A DNA stretch of 39,739 nt from a virus. The notes beneath the pieces were generated by a model that made no database searches, was not told where the DNA came from, and was given only the letters and a program-made list of their open reading frames with translations. Positions 30,916 through 39,086 of the stretch are shown piece after piece. Numbering within the stretch: position 1 is the stretch's first letter; each line of letters opens with the position of its first letter. Location of the stretch: positions 1 through 39,739 of IMG/VR virus record IMGVR_UViG_3300030116_003716. One strand, 5' to 3'. A program made the translations under genes and the position numbers.

Positions 30916-31359
30916 ATGGCGCAGAATGGTGGCGGTAAAGGATGGAAGACTGATCCTGAAACAGGTGAGAAGGTTATGCCTGATACCTGGAAGAAGTATC
31001 TGGATTGGTTGTTGTCGGAGGTTCGTGAGCCTGCTACGTCGAAGGCGTGGGCTGCTGAGAATGGGTTTAATGATCGTACTGTTCGGCGGTGGAAGGCTGA
31101 TCCTCGTTTTATTCGTGAGTGGGACCGTAGGGCTGCTGAATTAAATGTCCACCCTGAACGTACTCAGAGCGTGGTTGATGCGTTGCATGCTGCTGCGGTG
31201 GCTGGTGATGTGAAGGCTGCTTCGTTGTATTTGCAGTATATTGAGAAGTTTACTCCTAAGCGTCGTTTGGTTGTTGATGATGATAGGGCTGTGTCTGGTT
31301 TGTCTGATTCTGAGCTACATGCTGAGTTGGAGTCTTTGATGGAGGGGCTTGATGTCTGA
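30916..31359 (+). CDS. terS: Terminase small subunit-like protein
   Basis: This encodes 147 aa using the ATG at 30916, six bases after AGGAGGT; an upstream in-frame ATG at 30847 lacks a site. A helix-turn-helix near residues 40-65 (KAWAAENGFNDRTVRRWKAD) precedes a helical middle (VVDALHAAAVAGDVKAASLY) and a LEQYIEKFTPKRR-like end (here YLQYIEKFTPKRR). This is the usual plan of small terminases, which recognise the packaging site. It is the first gene of the rightward block. Confidence 0.78.
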   Translation: MAQNGGGKGWKTDPETGEKVMPDTWKKYLDWLLSEVREPATSKAWAAENGFNDRTVRRWKADPRFIREWDRRAAELNVHPERTQSVVDALHAAAVAGDVKAASLYLQYIEKFTPKRRLVVDDDRAVSGLSDSELHAELESLMEGLDV

Positions 31360-31450
31360 TCCTGTAGAATTTGATGATGTTGATTGGGGTGATGATGAAC
31401 CGTTGGAGTGCGGTTTGGAGAACCCTGAGTATTGTGAGAGTTGTCAGTAA
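31352..31450 (+). CDS. Small acidic protein (32 aa)
   Basis: This encodes a 32-aa, strongly acidic peptide (SDPVEFDDVDWGDDEPLECG) with a C-terminal CESC pair. It starts inside the end of the small terminase gene (GGAGGGGCTTG is the ribosome site) and its stop overlaps the next start (TAATG). Position between two coupled genes supports it. The function is unknown. Confidence 0.55.
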   Translation: MSDPVEFDDVDWGDDEPLECGLENPEYCESCQ

Positions 31451-31734
31451 TGGCTCCTCCTAAGACGAAGAATCCTAAGAGGTCTGCTAAAGCGTACAGG
31501 AGTAATCCTGGTTCGTATGCCAAGAAGATGGCGTATGATAAGAAGTTTAATAGAAAGCCTGAGCAGATCAAAAAGCGAACTGAGTTGTCTACTGCTAGAC
31601 GCAAAGCGAAACGTAATGGCTTTGCCTTATCTGGTAAGGATTTGTCCCATACGAAGGGTGGGGGTCTTGTTGTTGAGGACTCAAGCGCTAATAGGGCTCG
31701 CAATAGTCATGGTAGGAATGGTCGTTTGAAATAG
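31450..31734 (+). CDS. Conserved basic phage protein near terminase
   Basis: This encodes 94 aa from the ATG at 31450. It is very basic (KTKNPKRSAKAYRSNPGSYA; ARRKAKRNGFALSG) and has a motif GKDLSHTKGGGLVVEDSSANRA. I recall similar small basic proteins with a D-x-SH-x-GG-L ... NRARN signature beside terminase genes in many marine phages. It probably binds nucleic acid; the role is unknown. Confidence 0.65.
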   Translation: MAPPKTKNPKRSAKAYRSNPGSYAKKMAYDKKFNRKPEQIKKRTELSTARRKAKRNGFALSGKDLSHTKGGGLVVEDSSANRARNSHGRNGRLK

Positions 31735-31751
31735 TCTGACTGGGGGGTTGG

Positions 31752-33236
31752 GTGTCTAGAGTTTTTAAGGCTCTTGGTCGGGGCTTGCTTGCTTCTTTGC
31801 TTGTTATTGTTTGGTTTGCGCCGCCTGCGGCTGCGGAAACGGTGTGTGAGCTCACGGATGAGGGTTGGGATTGCAACATTGTTGTTGAGACGTTTAACCA
31901 GGGTCCGCAGTTTACGTTTACTTTAACGGAGCAGACTGAGGTTACTGTAACAACGTATACGAGCCTTACTTGCCAGCAGCACGGAGAGGAAAGTGCAAGC
32001 GCTGATCCGTATATTTACATTTATGATGATGATGGAACGTTGTTGTATCAGGATGATGATTCAGCTCCGCACAATAATGGAACAAACTTCTGTTGGGATT
32101 CGCATATACAAGAGACGTTAGAAGCTGGGACGTATGTTCTTAGGGCTGATGTGTATGACGAGGATACTGTTGGAACGTATTCTATGGATATATCTGGTGG
32201 TGAGTGGTCTGTTCCATTACCAGAGCCGACTGCTACTCCTAACCCGACACCTACCCCAGAACCTACTCCTGAGCCTGAGCCAACTCCAGATCCTACTCCT
32301 ACGAGTACACCCGAACCTACACCGTCGCCTACACCCGAACCTACACCTGTACCTACTCTTCAACCTGATCCCACTCCTGTAGAGGTTCCTGAAGCAACCC
32401 CAGAAGAACCAGAGCTACCAGAAGTCCCAGAATTACCAGAGGAACAGCCCACACCAGAAGAATTGCCACCAGTAGAGGTATTTGAACCCCCAGTAGAAGA
32501 AGAGTGGCAACCACCACCGTTGATACTAGAGTTAGAGGAAGAAGAAGAATACCCATATGATGATGGTATCATATTTGATGATATAGGTTGGGAGGAATTT
32601 GATTTTGACGAAGAACTCTTTGTTTTAGAGGAATTTGAGGAGTTTGATGAGGGACAAGAAGAGCTATTAGTAGAGGAAGAAATTTTTGATTTTGACGAGG
32701 AATTGGTGGATGAACCTATACCAGAAGAAGATGAGGCAGAAACGGAAGAAGAAGTTGCTTTTGTTGATGAGGGAGAACAAGAGGAACCTTTCGTACTCGA
32801 AGCAGATGTGGGATTAGATGAGCAAGATTTTGAAGATTTGGAGGTGGAAGATTTAGATGATGAAATTATTGCTGAAATACTACAAGAGCAAGATGCTGCT
32901 GAGGAATTTTTTCAAGAAGTCATAGAAGACAATCCTGATTTTTTTGAGGAAAGCAGCGCAGAAGAATTAGAAGAGGTTTTTGAGGCAGCTCCTGAGCTGT
33001 TTAATGAAGCGCCTGATGAGGTGAAGGAAGAATTTGAGGAGGAAGTGAATATATTTGCTGGGGGATTTGAGGATTACCAGGCTGAGGATAGCACTATTAC
33101 TGTGCAGGAACGGCGTGTTGTTGTGACTGCTTCTACTGTTAGTGCTGTTGCTGCGGCTAGGCCAACTGTTCGTGTTGCGCCTTCTCCGTCTGTTGGTGGT
33201 CCATCTGTTCCTCAAGGGGGTAGAAGAAGACGATGA
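31752..33236 (+). CDS. Secreted hyper-acidic protein with PPC-like domain
   Basis: This encodes 494 aa from a GTG start. Residues 1-28 are a clear signal peptide ([15 protein letters not shown], cut after Ala). Residues about 29-150 resemble a PPC/jelly-roll domain ([32 protein letters not shown]) with several Cys. Residues 155-215 are Thr-Pro-rich repeats ([19 protein letters not shown]), as in cell-wall linkers. Residues 215-445 are dominated by Glu and Asp. The end is basic (GGRRRR). A Sec-exported protein is unusual in a structural block. Host origin and a cell-surface role are likely; the function is unknown. Confidence 0.7.
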   Translation: MSRVFKALGRGLLASLLVIVWFAPPAAAETVCELTDEGWDCNIVVETFNQGPQFTFTLTEQTEVTVTTYTSLTCQQHGEESASADPYIYIYDDDGTLLYQDDDSAPHNNGTNFCWDSHIQETLEAGTYVLRADVYDEDTVGTYSMDISGGEWSVPLPEPTATPNPTPTPEPTPEPEPTPDPTPTSTPEPTPSPTPEPTPVPTLQPDPTPVEVPEATPEEPELPEVPELPEEQPTPEELPPVEVFEPPVEEEWQPPPLILELEEEEEYPYDDGIIFDDIGWEEFDFDEELFVLEEFEEFDEGQEELLVEEEIFDFDEELVDEPIPEEDEAETEEEVAFVDEGEQEEPFVLEADVGLDEQDFEDLEVEDLDDEIIAEILQEQDAAEEFFQEVIEDNPDFFEESSAEELEEVFEAAPELFNEAPDEVKEEFEEEVNIFAGGFEDYQAEDSTITVQERRVVVTASTVSAVAAARPTVRVAPSPSVGGPSVPQGGRRRR

Positions 33237-33406
33237 AATTTTGGAAAAAAGTATTTTTTGAAACCAGTGCATTAAGCTGGACAATCGGTGGAACTGGAAT
33301 TGTTTTGATAACTCTTTCAGGAGAAACTAGAGAAATGGGAATTTGGATTTCTGTTGCTAGTTTTGTCTTTCATATGATTGGTGTTTTGTTAGACAAGGAG
33401 TCATAA
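33233..33406 (+). CDS. Small membrane protein (57 aa)
   Basis: This encodes a 57-aa protein. It begins in an ATGA overlap with the acidic secreted gene and ends in a TAATG overlap with the next. Two hydrophobic segments ([15 protein letters not shown] and [18 protein letters not shown]) are separated by a charged turn (GETRE). A holin, antiholin or envelope-anchoring partner is plausible. Confidence 0.65.
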   Translation: MKFWKKVFFETSALSWTIGGTGIVLITLSGETREMGIWISVASFVFHMIGVLLDKES

Positions 33407-33666
33407 TGACAGATAATTTAAGCGTATTTTTTAATACTTGTTTGCGTATCCTGAGTGTGTTTGGCATTCAGTGTATGGCGATTATTGGGGGAGCGAGTAT
33501 GATTGGGGATATACCTGTGTACAAGGCTGCGATACTTAGCGGTGTTGCTGCTGTGGCTCAGGTATTGCAGAAATTAGCTATTGCTTTTGCAGATGATGGG
33601 AAATTGACGCAAGCTGAGTTAGACGCAGCGTTTGCTAATGTTTCTAGCGGATCGGAGGACCGTTAA
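33406..33666 (+). CDS. Holin-like / membrane protein with EF-hand-like tail
   Basis: This encodes 86 aa. Two hydrophobic stretches (FGIQCMAIIGGASMIGD and AAILSGVAAVAQVLQKLAIA) are followed by DDGKLTQAELDAAF, which looks like half an EF-hand. This form of small membrane protein is common beside terminase genes in aquatic phages and is often called a holin. With the gene at 16292 there are two holin candidates. Its end overlaps the oxygenase gene on the other strand by 23 bases. Confidence 0.6.
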   Translation: MTDNLSVFFNTCLRILSVFGIQCMAIIGGASMIGDIPVYKAAILSGVAAVAQVLQKLAIAFADDGKLTQAELDAAFANVSSGSEDR

Positions 33667-34264
33667 CCCACATTACTGCTGATTTTCTGATTCCTTCAGT
33701 GACAGGTGTTATCCTATGATGTATGAAACTTGGAAAAATAACGGCAGATCCTTTGGGCGCTCGTTCAATGAACGTGTGGTGTTGGTTATGGAACAGGAGC
33801 TCTAGTGTTCCACCTTCGTAATCTTCTGGGGAGCTTAGATTCACGGTCACTGATAACTTCCGCACTAACCCTGCTAGCAATGGGTTTGTTGTTTGGTTTA
33901 GTGGCATTGGGTCTGTGGCTGTTCCGACCAGATGTTTTGCGGCGTATCGGTCTTGGTGGCCGTCAGTGTGCCAGTTATACTCGTCGCCTTCTTCGTAAAC
34001 CGTGTACTGTACGGCTTCTGGGCGAACCAGGTCTAGTACCCATCCAGCGTCAACATTTGCGGAGAAGGCAAGATCTTCGACCATTTGGAGAGCGCCGTGG
34101 TCGTGTATCCAGCTTATTTGTGAAGAACGTTTTGATGGATCTTCACCGAAGTGAAAGCCGTCTTTAGCGTGGGCCTCGAACGATTCCTCGCCTTTGTCTT
34201 TCAAATAATCGCATTCGCTTTCCGTAAATGCGTTAGGGATGTACCAGTAGTGGTTAGTAAGCAT
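33644..34264 (-). CDS. 2-oxoglutarate/Fe(II)-dependent oxygenase
   Basis: This encodes 206 aa. YNWHTDGH gives the iron ligands His99 and Asp101. FIHHRITPVTEGIRKSAVMW gives the distal His (183) and the Arg (193) that binds 2-oxoglutarate. The fold is the prolyl-hydroxylase/PiuC-like double-stranded helix (VQYTVYEEGDEYNWH; VNLSSPEDYEGGTLEL). The substrate is unknown; protein or nucleic-acid hydroxylation are both known in the superfamily. It is alone on the leftward strand inside the rightward block, tail-to-tail with the holin-like gene, and shares the bases of its start codon with the terminase start. Confidence 0.88.
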   Translation of the reverse strand: MLTNHYWYIPNAFTESECDYLKDKGEESFEAHAKDGFHFGEDPSKRSSQISWIHDHGALQMVEDLAFSANVDAGWVLDLVRPEAVQYTVYEEGDEYNWHTDGHQDRYAAKHLVGTATDPMPLNQTTNPLLAGLVRKLSVTVNLSSPEDYEGGTLELLFHNQHHTFIERAPKGSAVIFPSFIHHRITPVTEGIRKSAVMWVNGPPIR

Positions 34265-35150
34265 GGCTTATAGCTTATCAGAGTTGCGGCAGGAAGCCGA
34301 GTGGAGAAAGTGCAAAAAAGATGAATCTTATTTTTTGCGTAATTACTGGCATATAGCGCATCCTGCACATGGGCGTATTTTGTTTGATTTACGCAAAGCG
34401 CAATCAACAGCGTTAGAGCATTGGGAAGAACATAGGTATTCATTAACGTTAAAAGCTCGGCAGATTGGGTGGTCTACACTTGTAGCAGCCCACCAATTTT
34501 GGTTAGCGTTTTTTCATTCAGATCAGAACATTATTGATTTGTCTAGGACTGAACGTGAAGCGGTGTTATTGCTGCGTAAGACTAAATATGGGTTTAAGCA
34601 TTTACCTGAGTGGATGACTGAACGTGGGCCTAAATCGATAATGGAACATCAACAAAGAATGGGGTTTGACAATGGGTCACAAATTACATCAATGCCATCA
34701 GCTTCTGACCCAGCTCGTGGCGAATCAGCATCGCTTATTGTCGTGGATGAATGGGCTTTTCTCCCTAATCCTGAAGAAGCTTGGGCTTCTATCGAGCCTG
34801 TTGCTGATATTGGTGGTCGCATTATTGGTCTTTCCACTGCGAATGGTAGTGGGAATTTCTATCATCAGCTTTGGGTTGGTGCTACTGCTGGCGCAAATAA
34901 GTTTGCGCCTATGTTTTTCCCGTGGTCAGCGACTGAAGATAGAGGTGAAGCGTGGTACCAGGAAAAAATAGAAAGCATGCTGCCTTGGCAGCTAGCGCAA
35001 GAATACCCAACTACTCCTGAGGAAGCGTTTGTGAAGTCAGGTAACCCTGTGTTTGATTTGGATATTTTGCAAGAAATGGATAGGCGCACGACACGTGGAG
35101 AAATGGGGTATATGTGGCGGCAAGGAAACGCTGTGGAGTTTAGGCAATGA
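34263..35150 (+). CDS. terL: Terminase large subunit, ATPase part
   Basis: This encodes 295 aa. TLKARQIGWST (62-72) is the variant Walker A of terminases, SLIVVDEWAF (157-166) is Walker B with the catalytic Glu, and IIGLSTANGSGNFYH fits the coupling motif. The protein stops just where the nuclease domain should begin, and that domain is encoded by the next gene in another frame. Its ATG overlaps the start codon of the divergent oxygenase gene, and no strong ribosome site is visible. It powers DNA packaging at the portal. Confidence 0.88.
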   Translation: MAYSLSELRQEAEWRKCKKDESYFLRNYWHIAHPAHGRILFDLRKAQSTALEHWEEHRYSLTLKARQIGWSTLVAAHQFWLAFFHSDQNIIDLSRTEREAVLLLRKTKYGFKHLPEWMTERGPKSIMEHQQRMGFDNGSQITSMPSASDPARGESASLIVVDEWAFLPNPEEAWASIEPVADIGGRIIGLSTANGSGNFYHQLWVGATAGANKFAPMFFPWSATEDRGEAWYQEKIESMLPWQLAQEYPTTPEEAFVKSGNPVFDLDILQEMDRRTTRGEMGYMWRQGNAVEFRQ

Positions 35151-35818
35151 GTTTGGAAGTTTGGGAAACCCCTGACCCGATGAGCGCTTACGTTATGGGA
35201 GTGGACACAGCGGAAGGTTTAGGGCATGGAGACTACTCTTGTATCCAGGTTATTTCTGTTGGTACTGGGGAGCAGGTAGCTATTTGGCATGGCCATATTG
35301 CGCCTGATTTATTAGCTGAAGAAGTCCATGCTCTAGGATTGTGGTATCGAGATGCCTTGTGTTGTGTAGAATCCAACAATCATGGGCTTACGACTATTAC
35401 TGAGTTGCGGCATTTGGGGTATCCTAACTTGTTTAGGCGTAGACAACTTAATAATGTAAATAATAAAATAGGCCAAGAGTACGGTTGGAAAACTACACGA
35501 ACGTCTAAGCCGTTAATGATCGACGATTTAAGTTCTGCACTGCGTAATTGGGAGTTGCAGATTAATGATAAGCACACAGTTGCTGAGTTGCGTACATTTA
35601 CTAGAAACGAGAGGGGCTCTATGTCAGGATCTCCTTATGATGACCGAGTGATGGCTCTTGCTTTAGCTAACCAGATGAGGAAATTTGCTTATGAACCAGA
35701 ATATGCACCGCAAGTGGACGATTATTGGACTGTTGATTGGTTTGCTCGTTTGGGTGGTGATACGCCGCAAGATAATCCGCTTCAAATAGGCTTGCATAAC
35801 ATTCGTGGGACACTGTAG
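35147..35818 (+). CDS. Terminase large subunit, nuclease part
   Basis: This encodes 223 aa. VMGVDTAEGLGHGDYS (Asp20), CCVESNNHG (Glu75) and SPYDDRVMALALA (Asp165/166) are the three acidic motifs of the RNase H-like terminase nuclease. It begins in an ATGA overlap with the ATPase gene, in a different frame. GGAG and AGG precede its ATG, so it looks like a genuine separate gene. The nuclease cuts concatemers to start and end packaging. Its last codons contain TGGGACAC element copy A. Confidence 0.88.
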   Translation: MSLEVWETPDPMSAYVMGVDTAEGLGHGDYSCIQVISVGTGEQVAIWHGHIAPDLLAEEVHALGLWYRDALCCVESNNHGLTTITELRHLGYPNLFRRRQLNNVNNKIGQEYGWKTTRTSKPLMIDDLSSALRNWELQINDKHTVAELRTFTRNERGSMSGSPYDDRVMALALANQMRKFAYEPEYAPQVDDYWTVDWFARLGGDTPQDNPLQIGLHNIRGTL

Positions 35819-35830
35819 GTTGTTTATAGA
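35806..35830 (+). promoter_or_regulatory. TGGGACAC-N11-TATAGA element, copy A
   Basis: TGGGACAC spans the last codons of the nuclease gene and is followed after 11 bases by TATAGA in the 39-base gap before the next gene. Copy B at 38291 has the same layout. It could be a promoter recognised by host polymerase with a phage factor. Confidence 0.5.
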
Positions 35831-35857
35831 GCATATGTATACATGGAAGGTGCTTTA

Positions 35858-36145
35858 ATGGCAAGTAAATTTGTATCGCACACAAGTGCGTCAGAAACAG
35901 TAGACGGAAAGTCAGGTCAAAACAACAAAATGGAACGTGGTTCCAGCGTTGTTGCTAATCCGATTTGGCAACCAGGTGGACCTAACAGTCCTCGTCAAAG
36001 GTTTGAAGAGCCTATGTACGCTAGTCAAACAAGTGATGAAGGAAGCATTAGTGTTCGTGAAACTCCTGAAAACCAACACGGTCAAACAGGAAACGTTGAA
36101 CCTGCTCCGTATCAGCCAAATTATTCTGGTTCAGACGCTGGTTAA
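35858..36145 (+). CDS. Small hypothetical protein
   Basis: This encodes 95 aa using the ATG at 35858, behind GGAAGGTG; an in-frame ATG at 35843 lacks a site. It is polar and disordered (Ser, Gly, Asn, Gln, Pro), ending EPAPYQPNYSGSDAG. It is probably a minor virion or assembly protein by position between terminase and portal. TAATG links it to the next gene. Confidence 0.6.
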   Translation: MASKFVSHTSASETVDGKSGQNNKMERGSSVVANPIWQPGGPNSPRQRFEEPMYASQTSDEGSISVRETPENQHGQTGNVEPAPYQPNYSGSDAG

Positions 36146-36402
36146 TGGCTATCTTGCCTAGAGGGGCAAGCTACGAAGAATTTGTAGAGTACGTCATTGA
36201 TTTGCGTGGCGAAGTCCCTGAAGAAGAACTGAAGGAACTGTACGAACGCCGATTAAAGCTTCATGGCATTACTTTTGACATGAAGCGTGGCTGGAAAGCG
36301 GTTGCTCTTGCTCCTGACGAGCAGGATTTAACTGATAATCAGCGTGAGCAGAAGATAGTTGCTGAGGCTAAGGCTCAGGGCAGAAACATAGCAAGGGTTT
36401 AG
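36145..36402 (+). CDS. Small charged hypothetical protein
   Basis: This encodes 85 aa, helical and charged (EEFVEYVIDLRGEVPEEELK; LTDNQREQKIVAEAKAQGR). It ends one base before the portal gene and is translationally coupled to the gene before. No family is recognised. Head-assembly context only. Confidence 0.6.
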   Translation: MAILPRGASYEEFVEYVIDLRGEVPEEELKELYERRLKLHGITFDMKRGWKAVALAPDEQDLTDNQREQKIVAEAKAQGRNIARV

Positions 36403-36403
36403 T

Positions 36404-38290
36404 ATGGCTAAAAAAACACGTTTCGAGCTACTTACTGATTACCAAGAAAAAGTGGAAAAATGTCATGAATGGCGTGAATCTGAAAATTTAGATCGTACTT
36501 GGCGTAGGCTTAATGACCTTTATAGGGGTAAACATTGGCCATCAACTACTTTGAATAACCAGGATCTGATCGCTGTCAATTTAGCTTTCTCAACTATTAA
36601 TGTCATAGCACCTTCCGTAGCAGTTAACTATCCAAAGATAGTTGTCCAAGCTAATAACGTTGAAGATAGAGATAGGGCTATTTTTGTAGAGGCTATTATC
36701 AACCATCTATGGAGGCATCACGATTTTAGAACGCCTTTTAGACGAGCTGTAAAAGATTTCCTTATTTATGGTCATGGTTGGGTTAAAGTCGGTTGGAAAT
36801 TTGTAGAGCAAGAACAAAGCGTTACTGAAAATGAACGTGAAATACTGTTAGATCAAGCTTTTTCTGAAGCTGATTTATTCGCTCAAGAAGCGCCTTTGAT
36901 GGCTGGTGACATCGCTTCAGATCAAGATATTATTTCTAATATCCCTGAAACAGTTATGCGAATTGTTGAGGATCAACCATTTGTAGAACGTGTAAGCCCA
37001 TTTGATGTCTACGTAGATCCTGAAGCTACTTGTATCGAAGATGCTAAATGGATAGCTCAAAAAATTGTTAGGCCGTTATCTGTAGCGCAAAAAGACAAGC
37101 GGTATAAACCTTCTGCACGTAAACGTTTAAGTGCTTCTGCTAGGTACAATCTATACGATTCAAGCAGTTACTCAGAAGAAAAAAGTGAATACGTTGATGA
37201 ACGTGTCATCATCTGGGAATTTTACAATATGATGGATAACACCATCGCTGTATATGCTGACAAAGCTAACGAATTTCTCATAGATCCGTTAGCTATGCCA
37301 TATGCGTATGGGCAACCGTTCGTCATGTTACGGAACTATGATGTTCCAGATCACTTTTACCCTATAGGTGATCTAGAAGCTATTGAGCCCTTGCAACTGG
37401 AGTTAGACAAGACGAGAAGCCAGTTGATGAACGATAGGAAGCGCTATGCGAGAAAATACCTTTACCACGAACGTTCCTTCGGGCCTGAGGGCCGTGAGGC
37501 GTTGGAATCAGATGAAGATGGCCGCCTTGTACCTGTTGTGGACGAGAATAAACCGCTTTCTGAAATAGTCATGCCGATGCCACAGGTTCCGTTATCACCT
37601 GAAATATACAATTATTCAAACATAATCGAAGAAGATATTAATACGGTTTCTGGTATATCTGAATATGCACGTGGCGCTATGCCTGAAATACGGCGTACAG
37701 CTACAGAAGCTTCTATTGTCGCTGATGCACAAAACGCTAGATCTGCTGACAAGCTAGCTATCGTCGAATTGTCTATCTCTAAAGTAGCTAGACGAGTTAT
37801 CCAATTAATGCAGCAATTCATGACTGGGGAACATGTCGCAAGGCTTAATGTCAAGGGTGGAGAAACAATGTGGATTCCGTATTCTCGGCAAGAAATTGTA
37901 GGGGAATATGATTACAGCGTCCAAGCTGGTTCGACACAACCTATGAATGAAACAATTAGAAAACAACAAGCTATTTCTTTAATGAACGCTGTTGCTCCTT
38001 TAATAGGGAGTGTCATAGACCCTACAGCTATAGCGTTGCACGTTTTAGAAGCTGGATTTGGCATTAAAGATCCAGAGAAGTTCTTAGCGCAACAGGCTCC
38101 ACCGCCTCCTCCTGAGATGGCAGCGGAACAAGGACAAATGCCTGTTGCTGGTGGGCCACCTCCTGGAATGGGGAATGTTCCACCGCCTCCTTCGCCTGAA
38201 GCAGGGGCTTTTGCGCCTACTGGAGGTGTCCCTCCAGAGCTGCTGGCACAGTTACAAGCACAAATGGGTATGGAATTGCCTTCCCTTTGA
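36404..38290 (+). CDS. Portal protein
   Basis: This encodes 628 aa, typical of short-tailed-phage portals. The N-terminal wing includes RTWRRLNDLYRGKHWPS and INVIAPSVAVNYPKIVV. HGWVKVGWKF and RVSPFDVYVDPEATCIEDAK are characteristic portal segments. The helical stem follows (LQLELDKTRSQLMNDRKRYA) and then the crown region (RRTATEASIVADAQNAR). The C-terminal 70 residues are Pro/Gly/Met-rich (PPPPPEMAAEQGQMP). It forms the ring through which DNA enters and leaves. Confidence 0.88.
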   Translation: MAKKTRFELLTDYQEKVEKCHEWRESENLDRTWRRLNDLYRGKHWPSTTLNNQDLIAVNLAFSTINVIAPSVAVNYPKIVVQANNVEDRDRAIFVEAIINHLWRHHDFRTPFRRAVKDFLIYGHGWVKVGWKFVEQEQSVTENEREILLDQAFSEADLFAQEAPLMAGDIASDQDIISNIPETVMRIVEDQPFVERVSPFDVYVDPEATCIEDAKWIAQKIVRPLSVAQKDKRYKPSARKRLSASARYNLYDSSSYSEEKSEYVDERVIIWEFYNMMDNTIAVYADKANEFLIDPLAMPYAYGQPFVMLRNYDVPDHFYPIGDLEAIEPLQLELDKTRSQLMNDRKRYARKYLYHERSFGPEGREALESDEDGRLVPVVDENKPLSEIVMPMPQVPLSPEIYNYSNIIEEDINTVSGISEYARGAMPEIRRTATEASIVADAQNARSADKLAIVELSISKVARRVIQLMQQFMTGEHVARLNVKGGETMWIPYSRQEIVGEYDYSVQAGSTQPMNETIRKQQAISLMNAVAPLIGSVIDPTAIALHVLEAGFGIKDPEKFLAQQAPPPPPEMAAEQGQMPVAGGPPPGMGNVPPPPSPEAGAFAPTGGVPPELLAQLQAQMGMELPSL

Positions 38291-38315
38291 TGGGACACTG
38301 TGCTTAACTTATAGG
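38291..38315 (+). promoter_or_regulatory. TGGGACAC-N11-TATAGG element, copy B
   Basis: TGGGACAC starts at the base after the portal stop codon and TATAGG follows after 11 bases. The scaffold gene starts 35 bases further on, leaving a normal leader with its own ribosome site. Scaffold and coat are the proteins needed in greatest amount, so an extra promoter here would make sense. Confidence 0.55.
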
Positions 38316-38350
38316 AACAACTTATTCATTAAGACTCCAAGGAGGGCATT

Positions 38351-39067
38351 GTGCCTGAAGAAACAGAAGCCATAGAATCCACTGAACCAGCGGACAACCT
38401 AGAAACTTCAACAGAAGTACCAGAGGAACCTGGATATACCGTCAAAATTGATGGTGAGGAACAACAGGTCAGTCTCGAAGAACTTCAAAACGGTTATCAA
38501 CGGCAAGCGGATTACACTCGTAAGACGCAGGAGATAGCTGCTGAACGTGAGCGTTTGCTCCAAGCGGAAGCGATTGTGTCTGCGCTGGAAAAAGATCCAG
38601 TAGGGACATTGGATACTTTAGCTCGTTCATTTAATGTTAATACTCCAGCTAATGCTCAAAATGAAAATTTTGAGTATGAGCAGGATCCGACAGAACGTAA
38701 ACTAGCTGAATTAGAAAACAAAATCGCTGCACAGGAGCAAGTGCAAAGGGTTCAAAAAATAGAGCGTGAAGTTAGCACTTTGCAAGAAAAATATGGAGAG
38801 TTCGACAGACAAGAACTTCTGAATCATGCGTTAAAGAACGGTATACCCAACCTTGAGGCTGCGTATACGCATATGAGATTTAACGAGGTTAAGACCACAG
38901 CGGATAAACTTTCGCAGGAACAGGAAATAACCAACAAAAAACGTGAAGCAGCGGTAGTCACTCCTGGTGGTTCCACACAAACTGGAACTACTCCTGAACC
39001 AACTCCTGAGGTTTCAAGTCTTAGAGAAGCTTTCGCTTTAGCCAAAAAACAATTAAGCAACAATTAA
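38351..39067 (+). CDS. Capsid scaffolding protein
   Basis: This encodes 238 aa from a GTG start; AAGGAGGG ends four bases before it. An acidic N-terminus (ETEAIESTEPADNLETSTEV) leads to VKIDGEEQQVSLEEL and QADYTRKTQEIAAERERLL, a pattern common to phage scaffold proteins. A long coiled coil follows (RKLAELENKIAAQEQVQRVQ) and then a helical C-terminus likely to bind the coat (LREAFALAKKQLSNN). It lies between portal and coat, as expected. Confidence 0.8.
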   Translation: MPEETEAIESTEPADNLETSTEVPEEPGYTVKIDGEEQQVSLEELQNGYQRQADYTRKTQEIAAERERLLQAEAIVSALEKDPVGTLDTLARSFNVNTPANAQNENFEYEQDPTERKLAELENKIAAQEQVQRVQKIEREVSTLQEKYGEFDRQELLNHALKNGIPNLEAAYTHMRFNEVKTTADKLSQEQEITNKKREAAVVTPGGSTQTGTTPEPTPEVSSLREAFALAKKQLSNN

Positions 39068-39086
39068 CCTCTAAGGAGATAAGAAT

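Noticed and set aside
33805-34167. Rightward frame of 120 codons opposite the oxygenase gene
   Set aside because: The opposite strand carries clear 2OG-oxygenase motifs; this frame is Arg/Leu-rich and has no recognisable pattern.
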